Shown: in pieces, positions 42,050 to 54,480 of the stretch
Numbering within the stretch: position 1 is the first letter of the stretch
How the letters are laid out: the number at the start of each line of letters is the position of its first letter
Assembly: GCA_003344405.1 (NCBI GenBank)
Contig: NOWV01000144.1
Coordinates: forward strand, 62,001 to 126,000
Direction: 5' to 3'
From: Trichoplax sp. H2
Lineage: Eukaryota; Placozoa; Uniplacotomia; Trichoplacea
DNA: 64,000 nucleotides
Program-made: the position numbers and the translations under genes
Notes under the pieces: model-generated
What the model was told of the DNA's origin: nothing
Databases searched by the model: none
What the model saw: the letters and a program-made list of their open reading frames with translations, nothing else

Positions 42050-42658
42050 GTTTTTAAATAGAGCAGGAGTGTATAAAATGGATGTTCTAATATAACCGCT
42101 TATTTTAGACTGATTGCAAGTTTAATTATTAAGATTAAAAATTATTTTTGAATGTAGAGCAAGAGAATATATAACGGAAGTTACAATATAGCTGCTTATT
42201 TTAGACTGATTTCAAGTATTAAGATTAAAAATTTTTTTTGAATGTAGAGCAAGAGAATATATAAAGGAAGCTACAATATAACTGCATATTTTAGACTGAT
42301 TTTAAGTATAAGTTCAATTATTAAGATTAAAAATTATTTTTGAATATAGAGTAAGAGGATATATAACGGAAGCTACAATATAACTGCTTATTACGGACTG
42401 ATTTCAAGTAAGCTACAATATGATTGCTTATTTTAGACTAATTTAAAGTATTAAGGTTAAAAATTATTTTTGAATGTAGAGCAAAAGAATATATAGTGCA
42501 AGCTACAATATAACGACTTATTTTAGACTGATTTCAAGTATAAGCTCAATTATGAAGATTAAAAATTATTTTTGAATGTAGAGCAAAAGAATATATAATG
42601 GAAGCTACAATATAACTGCTTCTTGCAGATTGATTTCAAGGAGAAGTTGTGTTATTGG
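42050..42658. repeat. Degenerate 102-bp tandem array (home of the misplaced contig)
   Basis: About six diverged units carry GCTACAATATAACTGCTTAT, TTTTAGACTGATTTCAAGTA and GATTAAAAATTATTTTTGAA in order. Unit starts are near 42164, 42254, 42356, 42486 and 42588. One unit is 12 bp shorter (TATAAGCTCAAT missing) and another is truncated. Only one unit (42486-42587) is of the exact type found five times in the misplaced contig, so the real array is probably longer than shown here. Confidence 0.85.
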
Positions 42659-44560
42659 GCTTTAAAATCATCTTTTAACCACCTTTAATTTCAGTAAATA
42701 AAATTGAACAATCATCTCATTTATAGGTCTACTATTAGCTCTTAGATTGACTATGAAGAAACTACCAATTTTAGCCAGTAAAACTGAGCGATTATCATAT
42801 GGGTAGGTATATTATTAGTCCTTAGTTTGGCCATTAAGAAAGTGTCCATTTCAGTAAGTCATTCTGAGCAATTGTCTTATTGATAGGTATATTGCTGTAG
42901 AAGGCTTTTAAATTCGCCATGAAGTAACTACTTAGTAAGTAAATTTGAGTAACCGCTTCTGTAATAGTTGCCAATCTTATTAGTTACCATGCCTAAATAT
43001 ACTGCTATCGACATCATCCAGTTTTTCACTTTAAGCTAAAACCGTATTTCAACTACTGTCATGAGCTGAGATTACTAAGCTGCCATGATAAAATCTTCTG
43101 CCATCCAACGAGTTGTAATAACGATAAGCTGGAAAGTAATTTCCTATCATCATGTACGTTTTATACTTACTAATAGTTGGATAAGATGTAAGAAGACTAT
43201 CGCATTCAAGATTTATTCCTGCTGTCAATTGAAATCAATTTGCTATACTGTAGAGCCTATTTCAGAAAGTCAAAACAACTTGATATTTGCATGATAGAAG
43301 CAGCTGTAAAATATCATGGTTGTTACTTTCATTGACTTCCTGTCAGCCCGACTTGATGAAATAATTATGTTCTATACTCCGTTGTGATGTTGTTCTTTTC
43401 ACTGTCTGTTTTATCCTGTCGAAATCGATCAACATTGGGTAAGGATATCTCGCTCATATTGACCCATGATTGAATATTGAGCGAGTACGTTGTCCGATAG
43501 CCATTGCACCTATTCTTACTCCATCAAATTAACACATCTGTCGACGACATTAAATAATGAGTGAGGATAAATAATATATTAATTTTCATTATTTGCGCTC
43601 CACAGAGCCACTTTATTGATTTGACTTTCCTCCTTTAAGCAATCCACTCATGATTTTAAAAGTAAAAATATCCCCATTACCTATTCAAAATCGGAGTCCA
43701 TTCAATAAGAAATTGGCTTTCATGGCAAGAGTTTACGGCTCATTGATTCTAGCTCAAGTATTTCGTCGAGTAAATGATTGGAATACTACTAATGTAATAG
43801 TTGATTATTGGATGAAAATATTCCGACTTTTCTATTTGTAATATTACTCATGACTACAGTCTTTCCAATACTATTATTTTAAAATGGAAAAATTGGTAAA
43901 AGCGATCAAAAGCATAAGTAAGATCAAGTTGTTGTTTTCTGTTGTCATATTTGAAATAAGATCTGCTGTCAGTATTTTCTCTGAGAATGTTAGGAAATGA
44001 TGTCTAACACGATGCTAGGGTGCCAATAGAAACAATTTTCTCGATCAATATCAGCATTGAAAAATTGATTTTAATAATTTATACTGCAGAAAAAAATGAA
44101 ATCTTTGCATTACGATTCACAATTTACTTGTACAGTAATCTCAAAATACGTATACCCAACAAGCAATCAATTGGTATGTAGTTTGAATTTGAGAAAGAAG
44201 CATATCTGTCGTAAACTAGTTCAAATAGATTAAATGCCATTTGTTCCGTTACTATTCTAAGCTTATCCTTGACTTCATTGCCTAAGCAGAGCCTATATCC
44301 TTGATTTCGTGCTTCCTACCAAGCTGTGCTATGGAATTATTTCATGATGTTTAATATAAATCAAATGCCAGTTGTTGCAAAACGATTCAAACCCACATGT
44401 TATGGTATTCTAGATCTTGAAACAAACATTTGCTGCTAGAACTTAAACACCATAATAACTTAATGCTTGAAAGTGAAAAAGAAAAATCGAAAGCGCACAG
44501 CAGTTCTTGATGGAACTAATAGAAACCCCATCAACATAAAAGTATATAATCGAGCATAAA
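42659..44560. other. Intergenic, no gene recognised
   Basis: No supported gene. Short frames at 43085-43294 and 43650-43841 lack domains. Composition is somewhat less AT-rich, and TACAGTA words are rarer than in the first 24 kb. Confidence 0.45.
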
Positions 44561-44900
44561 AGTAGGGAAATGTACCTGGATACCCTCTTCTATCTTAACA
44601 TTGAAAAGTTCTGATATGAAAATAATTTCCTCTCTCGATAATATAGAGTTCTGTAAGCTTAAAAGTAAGGAAATGCACCTGGATACCCTCTTCTATCTTA
44701 ACATTGTAAAGTTTTGGTATGAAATAATTTTCTCTGTCGATAATTTGAAAATTTGGGTGATAGATGAAAATAAGTAAACTTGGTGCTTGCCTCTGTCTTG
44801 ATATGAAAATAATTCCCTTTGGACATTGAAGACTTCTGAGAAGACAGAAGTACGGAAATGTACCTGGATACTCTCCTTGCCTTGATTCAAGTGGAAAGTG
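44561..44900. repeat. Three-copy degenerate tandem repeat
   Basis: A block beginning AGTAAGGAAATGTACCTGGA, then TACCCTCTTCTATCTTAACA, then TGATATGAAAATAATTTCC, starts at 44561, 44664 and 44849. The first two copies are about 103 bp apart and closely similar; the third is more diverged. Open frames on the minus strand here are repeat translations. Confidence 0.75.
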
Positions 44901-47900
44901 GTGATAATAATCAAGAAGTAGACATAGTAGAGATACTTTAATGTACTGTCTTAAAAGTGAAAAGTTCCCCTGTAGCAATGAGGAAATGGAAATAGTCTTT
45001 CCGGGATAGAATAGATCGATATGAAATACAGATAGTGAATATCATTCAATAGATCAGAGCATCCTCTACTTTCTTGTTCGGATGGACTGTATTTTACTAT
45101 AATGAAATTCACTTTTTCTCAGCAGAAGGGACAAAGAATAATGATGAAATATTAAGGTTTTATCGCTATGCTAGGAGTATACAACGATGCGAAAAAATAG
45201 CAATAGAAGACTATTAATAACCTTGAAGTCCATGCCCATTTTGCCACGATAAAAAGTATCTAAAGAGTGAGGAATAGTTTTCCAGTTCATCTCTAATTTA
45301 TCCCCTATAACTGGATCGATATTGCTTTCAGCTATCATTTTTGCACTCATGATCAAGAAGTAAAGCAATCTCCGCTGCCAATATCCTTGCAAATGGTCAA
45401 TACTAATGTATTCTCGAATGAAAAGATGTTTTAGCTCTACTTTCATGAAGGCATTGGTGAAAGAAGGATAGTGCAACTAGCACAAAAACATTGAAGACGA
45501 TTATTTCTTTGACTAGCATAGAGAGAATCAATGATTGGGACTTTACTAGCAATCGAAGGTGATTTCCTTGATTTCATTGCTCTATTCTATGGACGATTAT
45601 GCTACAAAAATCTAAGTGTAAAACTGGAAATTAGTAGTATTAAACATTAATTTCCTGTTGACAAATAACCGGAATATCAGTATGCTGTCCAGTTGATGTT
45701 AGTATTTTTTAGTGCTGGGCTTACGAGACGACTGCATTGATATATAGCCTAACTCGGTCAAAATTGATCTTCAAGCAACTTTATCCTCCCTACTCTATCT
45801 ACTCCACGTTGTTGACGAATGGAATGGAATTCCTTTTTTCATATTGGCTATTTTTAAGTTAGTCTAAATAATCAACGTCCAATCGACCGAGGAAAATGAT
45901 TCCTGCATATGGAAATTGCAGCAGTATCATAATCTCAAAGAAAATGGAAAGCAAGACAGATTGAAATACCTTTCTAGACGCATTGAAAATTAAAAAATTA
46001 GAAACAATTACAAGTCGCTCTTCTGTATCCCAATCTATTTACTTTACCAATAAAAAATTAAAAACTAATGTACTGTATTCTCTGTATAAAATGATTTTCT
46101 AATGACCAATAGTGGGTATAAATGGCAGCTTGGAGAGAAAAAAGGATCATTTCTAAAGAGATTGATTACATTTTTAAACATCAAAAACTGTCGTATTTGC
46201 ACAAAATTGCTTGATGCACAATTGATGACAAGTGGTAAAAAAAGATCCAATCTGTCCATTGCACACGATAGAAGAATCGGGCGAATGGATAAAATGGAAG
46301 AAAATGAAAATCAGTTGCATGTTTCAATATTCAAACTAATTTTTCAAGTCATGATGAGCTAATCTACAGTGGAAGACCTTGCAAGCGGCAAGACTTTCTA
46401 TTTATTATAACACTATTTTGATGCTTGCTTACTTCAACGTGCTAAATACTATTGCATGAAAGACACCATTCCTATTGAACTTGTTCGGTAATGAATTCAA
46501 TTCAACTCATGAAAGAAAAAAAGGAAATTATTCAAGGAATAATTGAATCACTCAAGTTAAATAACTTTAAAATGGCTTTAACTCCAAATTCAATGTACCA
46601 AAATGGTTGATTTTTCTATTTTTTCCGTAAACAGTGATGCATCAAAGGGCCAATAATGGAAGGAGGGGGAAAAAAAGGAATTTTCTTGCCTAGATCTTAA
46701 AATCATAGCTGATCAACAAGTCACAAAACGACTGAAAAGAAAATTAGGAATCCCATCCCGTCTTTTACTTTTAATATTCAACCGTTGAAAGGAAAAGATT
46801 TGGCCTAAACGAGTGTTATTTGGGGATATCTCCTTCAACAAATGATGGAATATTCAAGCTATTATCACCAACTACTTTAATTTTAATGATCGATATCAAC
46901 ATCAGTTTGTCCTTTAATCTTGAACACTATGAAAGGAAGTCAAGATTATGGTGGACTTTTATCCAATCGACGAATAATTACATTAACGGGCTTTCTAAAT
47001 CAGATCATCAATCTCGATCATTGATAAGAAGGAAAAAAAAAGTCCCGCTCTTAAAAATATCTCTCTTTCTATGCTGTCTGTTGAGCAATTCTTGTTAGAA
47101 ACTTCTCTTGCTTGTGGACTACGGTACTCTGTCAATTTTCCTTTTCTAGCTAAAAGAATCGATCCTATCTTGACTTTCAGTAATAATTTGTACAACTTTG
47201 ATCGAGTAACGTATGAAAATGAATTTAGATTCGAAAACATCCATGATCAATTCTGTTCATAATGGATGTTTTTTGGGGGGGCTGGCCATTTTTTTTTATC
47301 TATCCGACCACTAAAATAACCACCTACGTCTACAGGTTCTTTTTCAATCTTACAGGGCTAATTGGATATGAATAGTTTCATCCCTAGAAGGAATCTTTAC
47401 TTCAAGCTGGTATTAGTTTGGGGGGGGGGAGAAATTTGAACTACTTTGAATCCATTTCAAAACCTGATGGTTGTTAATTACTTCTAAATTAGAATGTTGT
47501 ATCTATAGAAAATTGTCCCATCACAATGTTCAAATGATTTCACTTGACATTGAAAATAATCAATAATAAGCAATACAATGCTTAATTCTATCTGTTAACT
47601 TAATACAACGATTGAACATGGTGTTAAAAACATCAAAGCGGTTTATGATGAACTGATATTAGCCTCGTCGATTGGATTTTTTTTCTTTATTGTAGTTGAA
47701 GATTTACAACTCGATCATTTCTCCTATCCTCATGCTTTCTTACTACCATCTAAGCAATCATAAATTGTTTCTCTCCAGTCAAGGGAATCATTCTTGAAGG
47801 AGCAAGTTGTTTCGATACTTTGTCAATCATCCCTCTTATCCAATTCTTGCTTCTATGTTACATATTTCATTTTCCATTCTCCTATCCGATACGATCATTA

Positions 47901-48890
47901 AGCTAAGGTAGAATATGCAAAAGCAACCCATCATCCATGGCTTGTTCAAATCAACAACAATTCAATAGAGTTCATACGGAAATCAATGCTTGTCCTTAAC
48001 TCGATCAAATATTAAACAAATGCGATCGCCATTTTCCTCTTCTATTCAAGACGACAAGAATCAATCACATGATTGCATGGTAGATGGATTGCAAATGGAC
48101 CAACAACTCTTATACACATACAGACAGAAGAAAAGTAATTTTTCAAATGGTTCAATCGAGAGGAAATAGCGTGGAGATTGATCCTTTTAAAAAAGAGATT
48201 ATTCCGCTACTGGTAATCAAGACATGTTGAAAAGTGTTGAAAAAGACTAATTTGGCAAGAGATGGGGAATGGAAAATGGATCATTCCCCTATAGAAAAAG
48301 ATTCATCCATAACGGCTGAAAGATGATTGCTTGAAAATTAAATAGCAGATTGATAGAGCAATAATGTTAATTATTTCCGTCGTGCATTAAATCGTCTCCA
48401 TTAATAGTTGACTTTCTTGATAGTCGACTAGCATGTTCTTACCTGCTTGTTGTTGTTTTGGGGCTTGATTTTCTTCTTTTCTATGCAGCGAAACGACCAT
48501 GAACGCTTCTTGATTCACTTAATGTGTCTGGCAATCAGTTAGCCTATCCTTGAAAGCTAACTCTTCCCTTTTACTTTTTACTTAAGTTGTTTTGTCATTT
48601 GTACTCACTGTGTCTTAGGGGACAGACAAAAAATGGGATAAAGAGAAAAGGCTCCAGCCAATTAACATAACTGTCAATATTGGCAATCAAGTAGAAATAT
48701 TCAAAGCTTACAGAATAAGTTGTTATAGTAACAAATCATGCATAATGTATTCAATTAATTGGAGAAAAAGGAGATCAAAGGATTGGCCTTCTCTAGCTTC
48801 TTTTCATTGTCCATGTAGACCTACTCTCTCTTTCTCTCCATCATCATTCACTTGGTATACTAGCCTTCTTATTGACATCATCCATTTGGC
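44901..48890. other. Intergenic, no gene recognised
   Basis: Four kilobases with only short, unsupported frames on both strands (for example 45171-45476, and 46102-46362 and its reverse). A run of G (47266-47281, interrupted) and another at about 47420 stand out in AT-rich surroundings. Nothing else definite. Confidence 0.45.
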
Positions 48891-48938
<48 letters not shown>

Positions 48939-48962
48939 CGCTCTCTCTCTCGCTCGCTCTCT
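48891..48962. repeat. CT microsatellite with CTCG variants
   Basis: About 70 bp of CT dinucleotides (GA on the other strand) with CTCGCTCG interruptions. The frames through it on both strands are low-complexity products. Confidence 0.95.
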
Positions 48963-49286
48963 ATTTGAACAATCTTCATTGATTAAGACTTTGTCCTCCA
49001 TTCAAATCAAATATTCTTTTCAATCTTTTGCTTAATCATATGCGCTAATGGACAATAGTTAACTCTTTTTCAACTTGACTATTGTCTTTCCTATCCCTTA
49101 CACCTCATCGCCATTCAAGCATTGCAAAAAAATGAAAGACGATAAAAACAAACCTTTTATCCATATTTTACTTCTCTTCTTTCGGCCTCCTACCATGAAT
49201 TCCAACTATGGAATCTATTCTCTATGACGACGATGACTATTTCTATGAAGTGGAGAAAAAGCAATCAATCAATCATGTCTTGTAAG

Positions 49287-49910
49287 CTAGTGGCTCTCTT
49301 AGAATTGAAATCTACTGTCCAACTTAGTCCAAAGATGACATAAGTTACTTCAATTTCTTTGCATATTTGCATCGACTGTAGGTTATGGTCGATGTTATCC
49401 AGTAGACGAATTGCTCTCTTCCAATTTAAATCAATCCTAGTCCAACATAAATTATTCAATTCCTTTCATCATACACATTTCTATCTCCTAGACTCCTATG
49501 CAAAAATCAGGTAACCTTTTCCCGCAAAACCGGTTGCTCTCTTTCAATTCAAATCCACATGTCTATCCTCGTCCACAAGATGCAATAAGTGATCATATCC
49601 ATATGTTAACAATTCTACAGTAAAGTAATGGAGTTCAACCATCTACAATAGTCGTTTATACAGGATAGCTGGAAGGGTGCCTTGTCCTATTCGTACTATA
49701 TGCATTAATGTAGGCCTTATTGGAGATTGGCTCTATTTTAAGAACTCCAATTTGCAGATTGCGAACCTTAGGGCTTTCAAAAACTATTCATGATACAAGT
49801 CATTTTATTTCCAATTATTCTTCAGATTCCCATCAGCTGTAGAAAAAAAAAATCACATCAATTCCTCAATACAGACTAGTTGCTGTCTTTCAATTGAAAT
49901 AAATCTGTCT
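49287..49910. repeat. Degenerate repeat, four recognised copies
   Basis: The block TTGCTCTCTTTCAATTGAAAT followed by AATC.GTCCTAG.CC begins near 49287, 49408, 49530 and 49877. The first three are about 121 bp apart. This explains the internally repetitive minus-strand frame at 49265-49459, so that is not a gene. Confidence 0.65.
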
Positions 49911-52900
49911 ATGCTAGGCTCCCATGAGTCAGAGTTCTGCCATTGCTTGGTGTAGGATAACCGACTAGAGGACCCTCTTATCACGAACTAACAAACCATG
50001 TCGTTGTGATGGGGATAAATAGCATTTGATAGTATTGAACTGAATGGATTTCTTCAATGGAATAAAGAAATCTTTGCATACTAGTGGATCAATCAGTTTT
50101 AGCCAATTTCTATCCACTTCATCATGATACATTAGGAGATGATCGATCTGGACCATGATTGATATCATATCAATCAAGATAAATGGTAGGACTGAAATGA
50201 TTGATTGAAAGTTAGTATCCAAATTCCATCTTCAAGGCGAGGTATAAAAAAGGTGAAGGTAATAACATGAAGAAGAAAACTGCAAATAATCAATGATAGA
50301 AAGATTGGCATTAGCTCCTTCAATTTTATCATTGACCAATACTATCTGCTTCTAATGTGGATAGTATCATCTAGTATCATGGAGTATTCCTCATCAATTT
50401 AATTTATCGAGCTGGCAAGAAGAAACATCAACCCCTGGGATAATTATCTCAAGATTGATTGCATTTGATAAGAAAGGGAATAAAATAGGATACTACATGT
50501 TGTATTGAAGAGGCCAGGCATTTCAATGACCTCGTCTATTTTTATAAGCTATATGAATAAAAAGATAGGGAGAAAAAAATGGTCAAGAAGACAGAGAAAA
50601 ATAAGAATTCCTATGATGATCACTCATGTTGGCATAGTACGATTAAAAAGGAGATATATCCTATCTAGAACAATCTTATTACAAAGTTTTCTGCCTCAAT
50701 GCCTCTACAGTCAAAACTTAAGCTACATGATAAGCTAGCTTGGAGAGATGGAAAATGCAATCGAGGCACAACAGAATTGATCATCATCAGCTAGATATCG
50801 TATGCTTGTAGATCATATTCTGCAGGCTACATCTTGATTTGTAATTTTTGAAACCTCTCTCTCTCTCTCTGCTTGCAATAGCTGATCAAATTCAAGCTAT
50901 TGGAAAACAGATGCGCCATATCTAGGCATTAATTAAGCATTCAACGATGGGCATTCTTACTCTGCTAAACTCCTACATCATAGTCCTACCTCTTGCTCAA
51001 ATAGTCACGCTTAATTGAGCGAGTAATGTGCAAATGATTCAAGCAAATGAGAACTGATCTAGAATGGAGTACAATACACAAGTGTCATGACCACAAAGAT
51101 GATAACAATATTGCAGTTATTTGTGCCGCCATGTTTAAACAACAGTTGATTAACAATGGATACATTTGTTATGTATTCTTTTTGCCCTATTCTTTTCCAT
51201 CTCTTTCTTCCTAATATCCACATTGATTTCCATTTAGCAGATCATGACTAATTGGCGTAATGAAGTTAGCCAATTTGAGCAGACAATATGGCTATGATAT
51301 TCAAAATAGGTAGTTATCATCCTTTCCATTTTCCTTGTCGATCTATTGGAACGCATTTAGGCATCATCATGGCCTACTTTGCATCTTTTATTATGCCAAT
51401 CCTAGCTAGCATTAGCAACGCGTGGTATATCATTTCAGTATACCGACAGTAACCTCAATTGCGCCATAAATACTACGATCAAGACAATCTGGATAGAAAT
51501 ACGCGATCAATCATCGCCGCCATTCTTCTAGGAGCATACTTTAGTCGTATCAATACGTTATTGATCTTTCTGATTTGAAATTGGGGCATTTTTTGCCATT
51601 CATTGATTTGAAGAAAAGAAGGGGAACGGGGTGAAAAAGAAAATGTTCATAGTCATGGCTAATTCAATTGATTTTTAAAATCGCTTATCCTTACATTTAC
51701 TACCAATAAGGGTTAGCATAGCCATCGAGACTATTCAATTAGGTAATATCACCATGATGCCCTTACTATGACATAACTCTAATTTCGATCAAAGCAGGAA
51801 GAAAAAATACTTTCCATATGAAATAAAAGAGGACTATGCCTATCATATCCTAAGCATCACTGACTGCACTCTATTTTAGACGTGAACCCGAAGAGAAAAT
51901 AGTTGAGACAATATCAATGCAATTAAAAAGGTGGCAGTTCAAGTGATAAGATCATGGCCATCATGTACCTTACGATAATATCACTATTGCATGCTAGCAG
52001 GAAGAGAAAAGAAAAGAAAACATGAGTTGAGCGTCAAATATGAATCCCCAAAATGACGGAAAGATGACTTTTTCAGTTCATCATTAAGGTACGATAGAAA
52101 TGGATTCAAATGGAATATCGCCAGATAGAGATTTACAGAGTTACAACAGTCTGTCATTTGGTATCCTTTTTTTTCCCCCTCACTGTCTTTAGCTTTGTTT
52201 AATCAATGCTTGGAATTTGATTTTATTGACAAAATTGAAATAAAGTGATTGAAAAAAATAACAGATGGATGTTAACCAATGACTATCTCTTTCAAGTAAA
52301 ATAAATAATATGAATAAGAATCAATGATCTGTAGTAGGCTATTAATGATGACAAGAGGAAAAGGTCGACATCTAGTACATGACATAAAATGCGAAAGAAA
52401 TTATTGAAGAAGGAGGTGGAGATGGAAGAGAACAGGGTGGGTTATCGTTAACAATAAGCACTATCCTTTCTACCCACCTACTGCCTATACGATGTAGACT
52501 AATTGTTCAATAACAAGCTATACAAGCCATCATCAATTCAACTAGAGGGCAATTTCTTCCCCTTTCATCTATCTATATGTATTCTTTTTGCCAATACCGA
52601 TAACTACATCATCACCATTGATATCATTCTATAACCAAAACGACTTGGCCATCAATGAATAACAAATACTCATCCTCTCCTCAATGTATTTATTTTTTGA
52701 TAACTTCCATTAAATTATCCATCTTGTTGACATTCTGACTAGCATTTACTTTTCCAAGAATTGATACAATCCAATTAGCATGCTAGGCTACAATTGTTAT
52801 CCCTTATCCTAATGACCGTAATAGTCTGGCTGGGGACAATAATAGCCTTAGGCAAACTATTGTATCCACTATCAACAATAACTTAATAAAATATCTAGAT

Positions 52901-53457
52901 ACAACTGTTCCATTTTATTCTTCTTGTCTCTCCTTTTGTTCAATCTTGATTGTCTTGATCTTAACTAGCTCCATGATCTATTATGCCTCTTTCCTTTTAT
53001 TTTAATTTACACCTTCAAACCATGAGTCAATAACCTACAAGTGAAATTACATAATAATTATGCAATCGATGTAATGCCTTATTCATCATCGTCATTACTA
53101 TCGAAAATACATAACAAATATTGAAACGAGAAAATGAAGTGAAATTGAACTGTGATTCCTTCACTTGTTGCACTATAACTACTTATTATAATCATTGATC
53201 TGATTTTAATGGCGTACTTTGTATCCTCAAGATAAATATCATGTCCATGTACTAACCTTTGTTAACATCGAGAATTCAATACAATGAATGAATCTATATA
53301 AATACTGAAAATTGTTCTGTACAAGTAAATAATAAAAAAAATACGGCCAAATAATAGTCTTAACCACAATAAATTTATACAAAAGTACAAACGTTTAAAA
53401 CTCTGACTTGGTAGTTATCGCGCAAGTAATGGAATTTCGATCATATAAGTAAAAAAA
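49911..53457. other. Intergenic, no gene recognised
   Basis: No supported gene or RNA. A short CT run (about 50857-50870) is present. Frames at 49965-50222 and 50505-50738 have no domain. Wording such as TCAATCAAT recurs, hinting at old decayed repeats that I cannot define further. Confidence 0.45.
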
Positions 53458-54480
53458 CTTGATCCGTACATTGAAGTAGATAGAAACCATTGAATATCGT
53501 ATCTTAATCCTGATATTCGTTAAATATCAACATCATCAAAATTTCGATATTAAAATGACTACCAATTTGATCTGTAGACTGAAGAGCGACCAGATAGAAA
53601 TGCTTGAATATCATGTCCATACTTTGATATTCGTTAATATAGACAATATCGTATAATTTCTAGATTAAAATCACGACCATTTTGATCTGTGGGCCGAAGT
53701 AGATATAAATAATTGAAATCATGTTTATATCCTGCCATTCGTTACTATAGGCAGTACTATAAAATTTCTGGTTTTAATATTACTACAAATTGATCTGTAG
53801 ACCGATGTAGATCGAAATGATTAAGTATCATATCCATATTCTGATATTTGCTAATAGAGTTAGTGCCGTAGAATTTCTGTATTAAAAAAAAATAGTTCAA
53901 AGTTCAACTTGTTCTAATGTAGATAGAAATGATTGATATATCACCTATCCAAATCCTAATATTCGTTATTATCGGCAATATCATAGAATTTCTGTACTAA
54001 AATTGCAACTTGATCTCTAAACTAAGGCAGATCAAAAATGCGCAAATGATAACCTTAATCCATTTTGTTTATACTATACTATAGATTGATATCCTGGCAA
54101 AATAAAGGGAGGAAGAACAACAGAATTTCCGTAATAAAACGAATTTCCAACTTGATCTATAGACTGAGATACTTGAAAAATTCAAATAACAAACTAAGTC
54201 GCATTGATGTTTATATAGTACCCAGACACTGACTTATACGTCGCTGATATTTCTATATTTAAAATATTACAATTGCACTACGGACTGAACTAGATAAAAA
54301 AAGCGTTTGATAAGCTAAATCGCATTTGTAAATGCATTATATGTAATACCCATATTCTGAATATTGAGGATAATATGAAGAGGGTAAAAGAATGGTTACA
54401 TGAAAAGTATTGCAATTTAATCTGTACACTGCATTGGATTAATAGAGCAATTGATAATCTAAACAATATTTGTATCAAAG
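53458..54480. repeat. Degenerate tandem array, about nine units of 101-144 bp
   Basis: Each unit reads roughly TTGATCTGTAGACTGAAGTA, GATAGAAATGATTGAATATC, ATCCTGATATTCGTTAATAT, then AGAATTTCTGTATTAAAAT. Units begin near 53458, 53567, 53682, 53790, 53909, 54010, 54152, 54272 and 54416. The first six are the most alike, with 101-119 bp spacing; the last three are more diverged. It behaves like an ageing satellite; no coding content. Confidence 0.85.

Noticed and set aside
44595-44978. 127-codon minus-strand frame
   Set aside because: It covers the three-copy repeat at 44.56-44.9 kb and its peptide repeats the same block; not a gene.
48745-49035. Ser/Leu-rich plus-strand frame and Arg/Glu-rich minus-strand frame
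   Set aside because: Both run through the CT microsatellite and are low-complexity artefacts.
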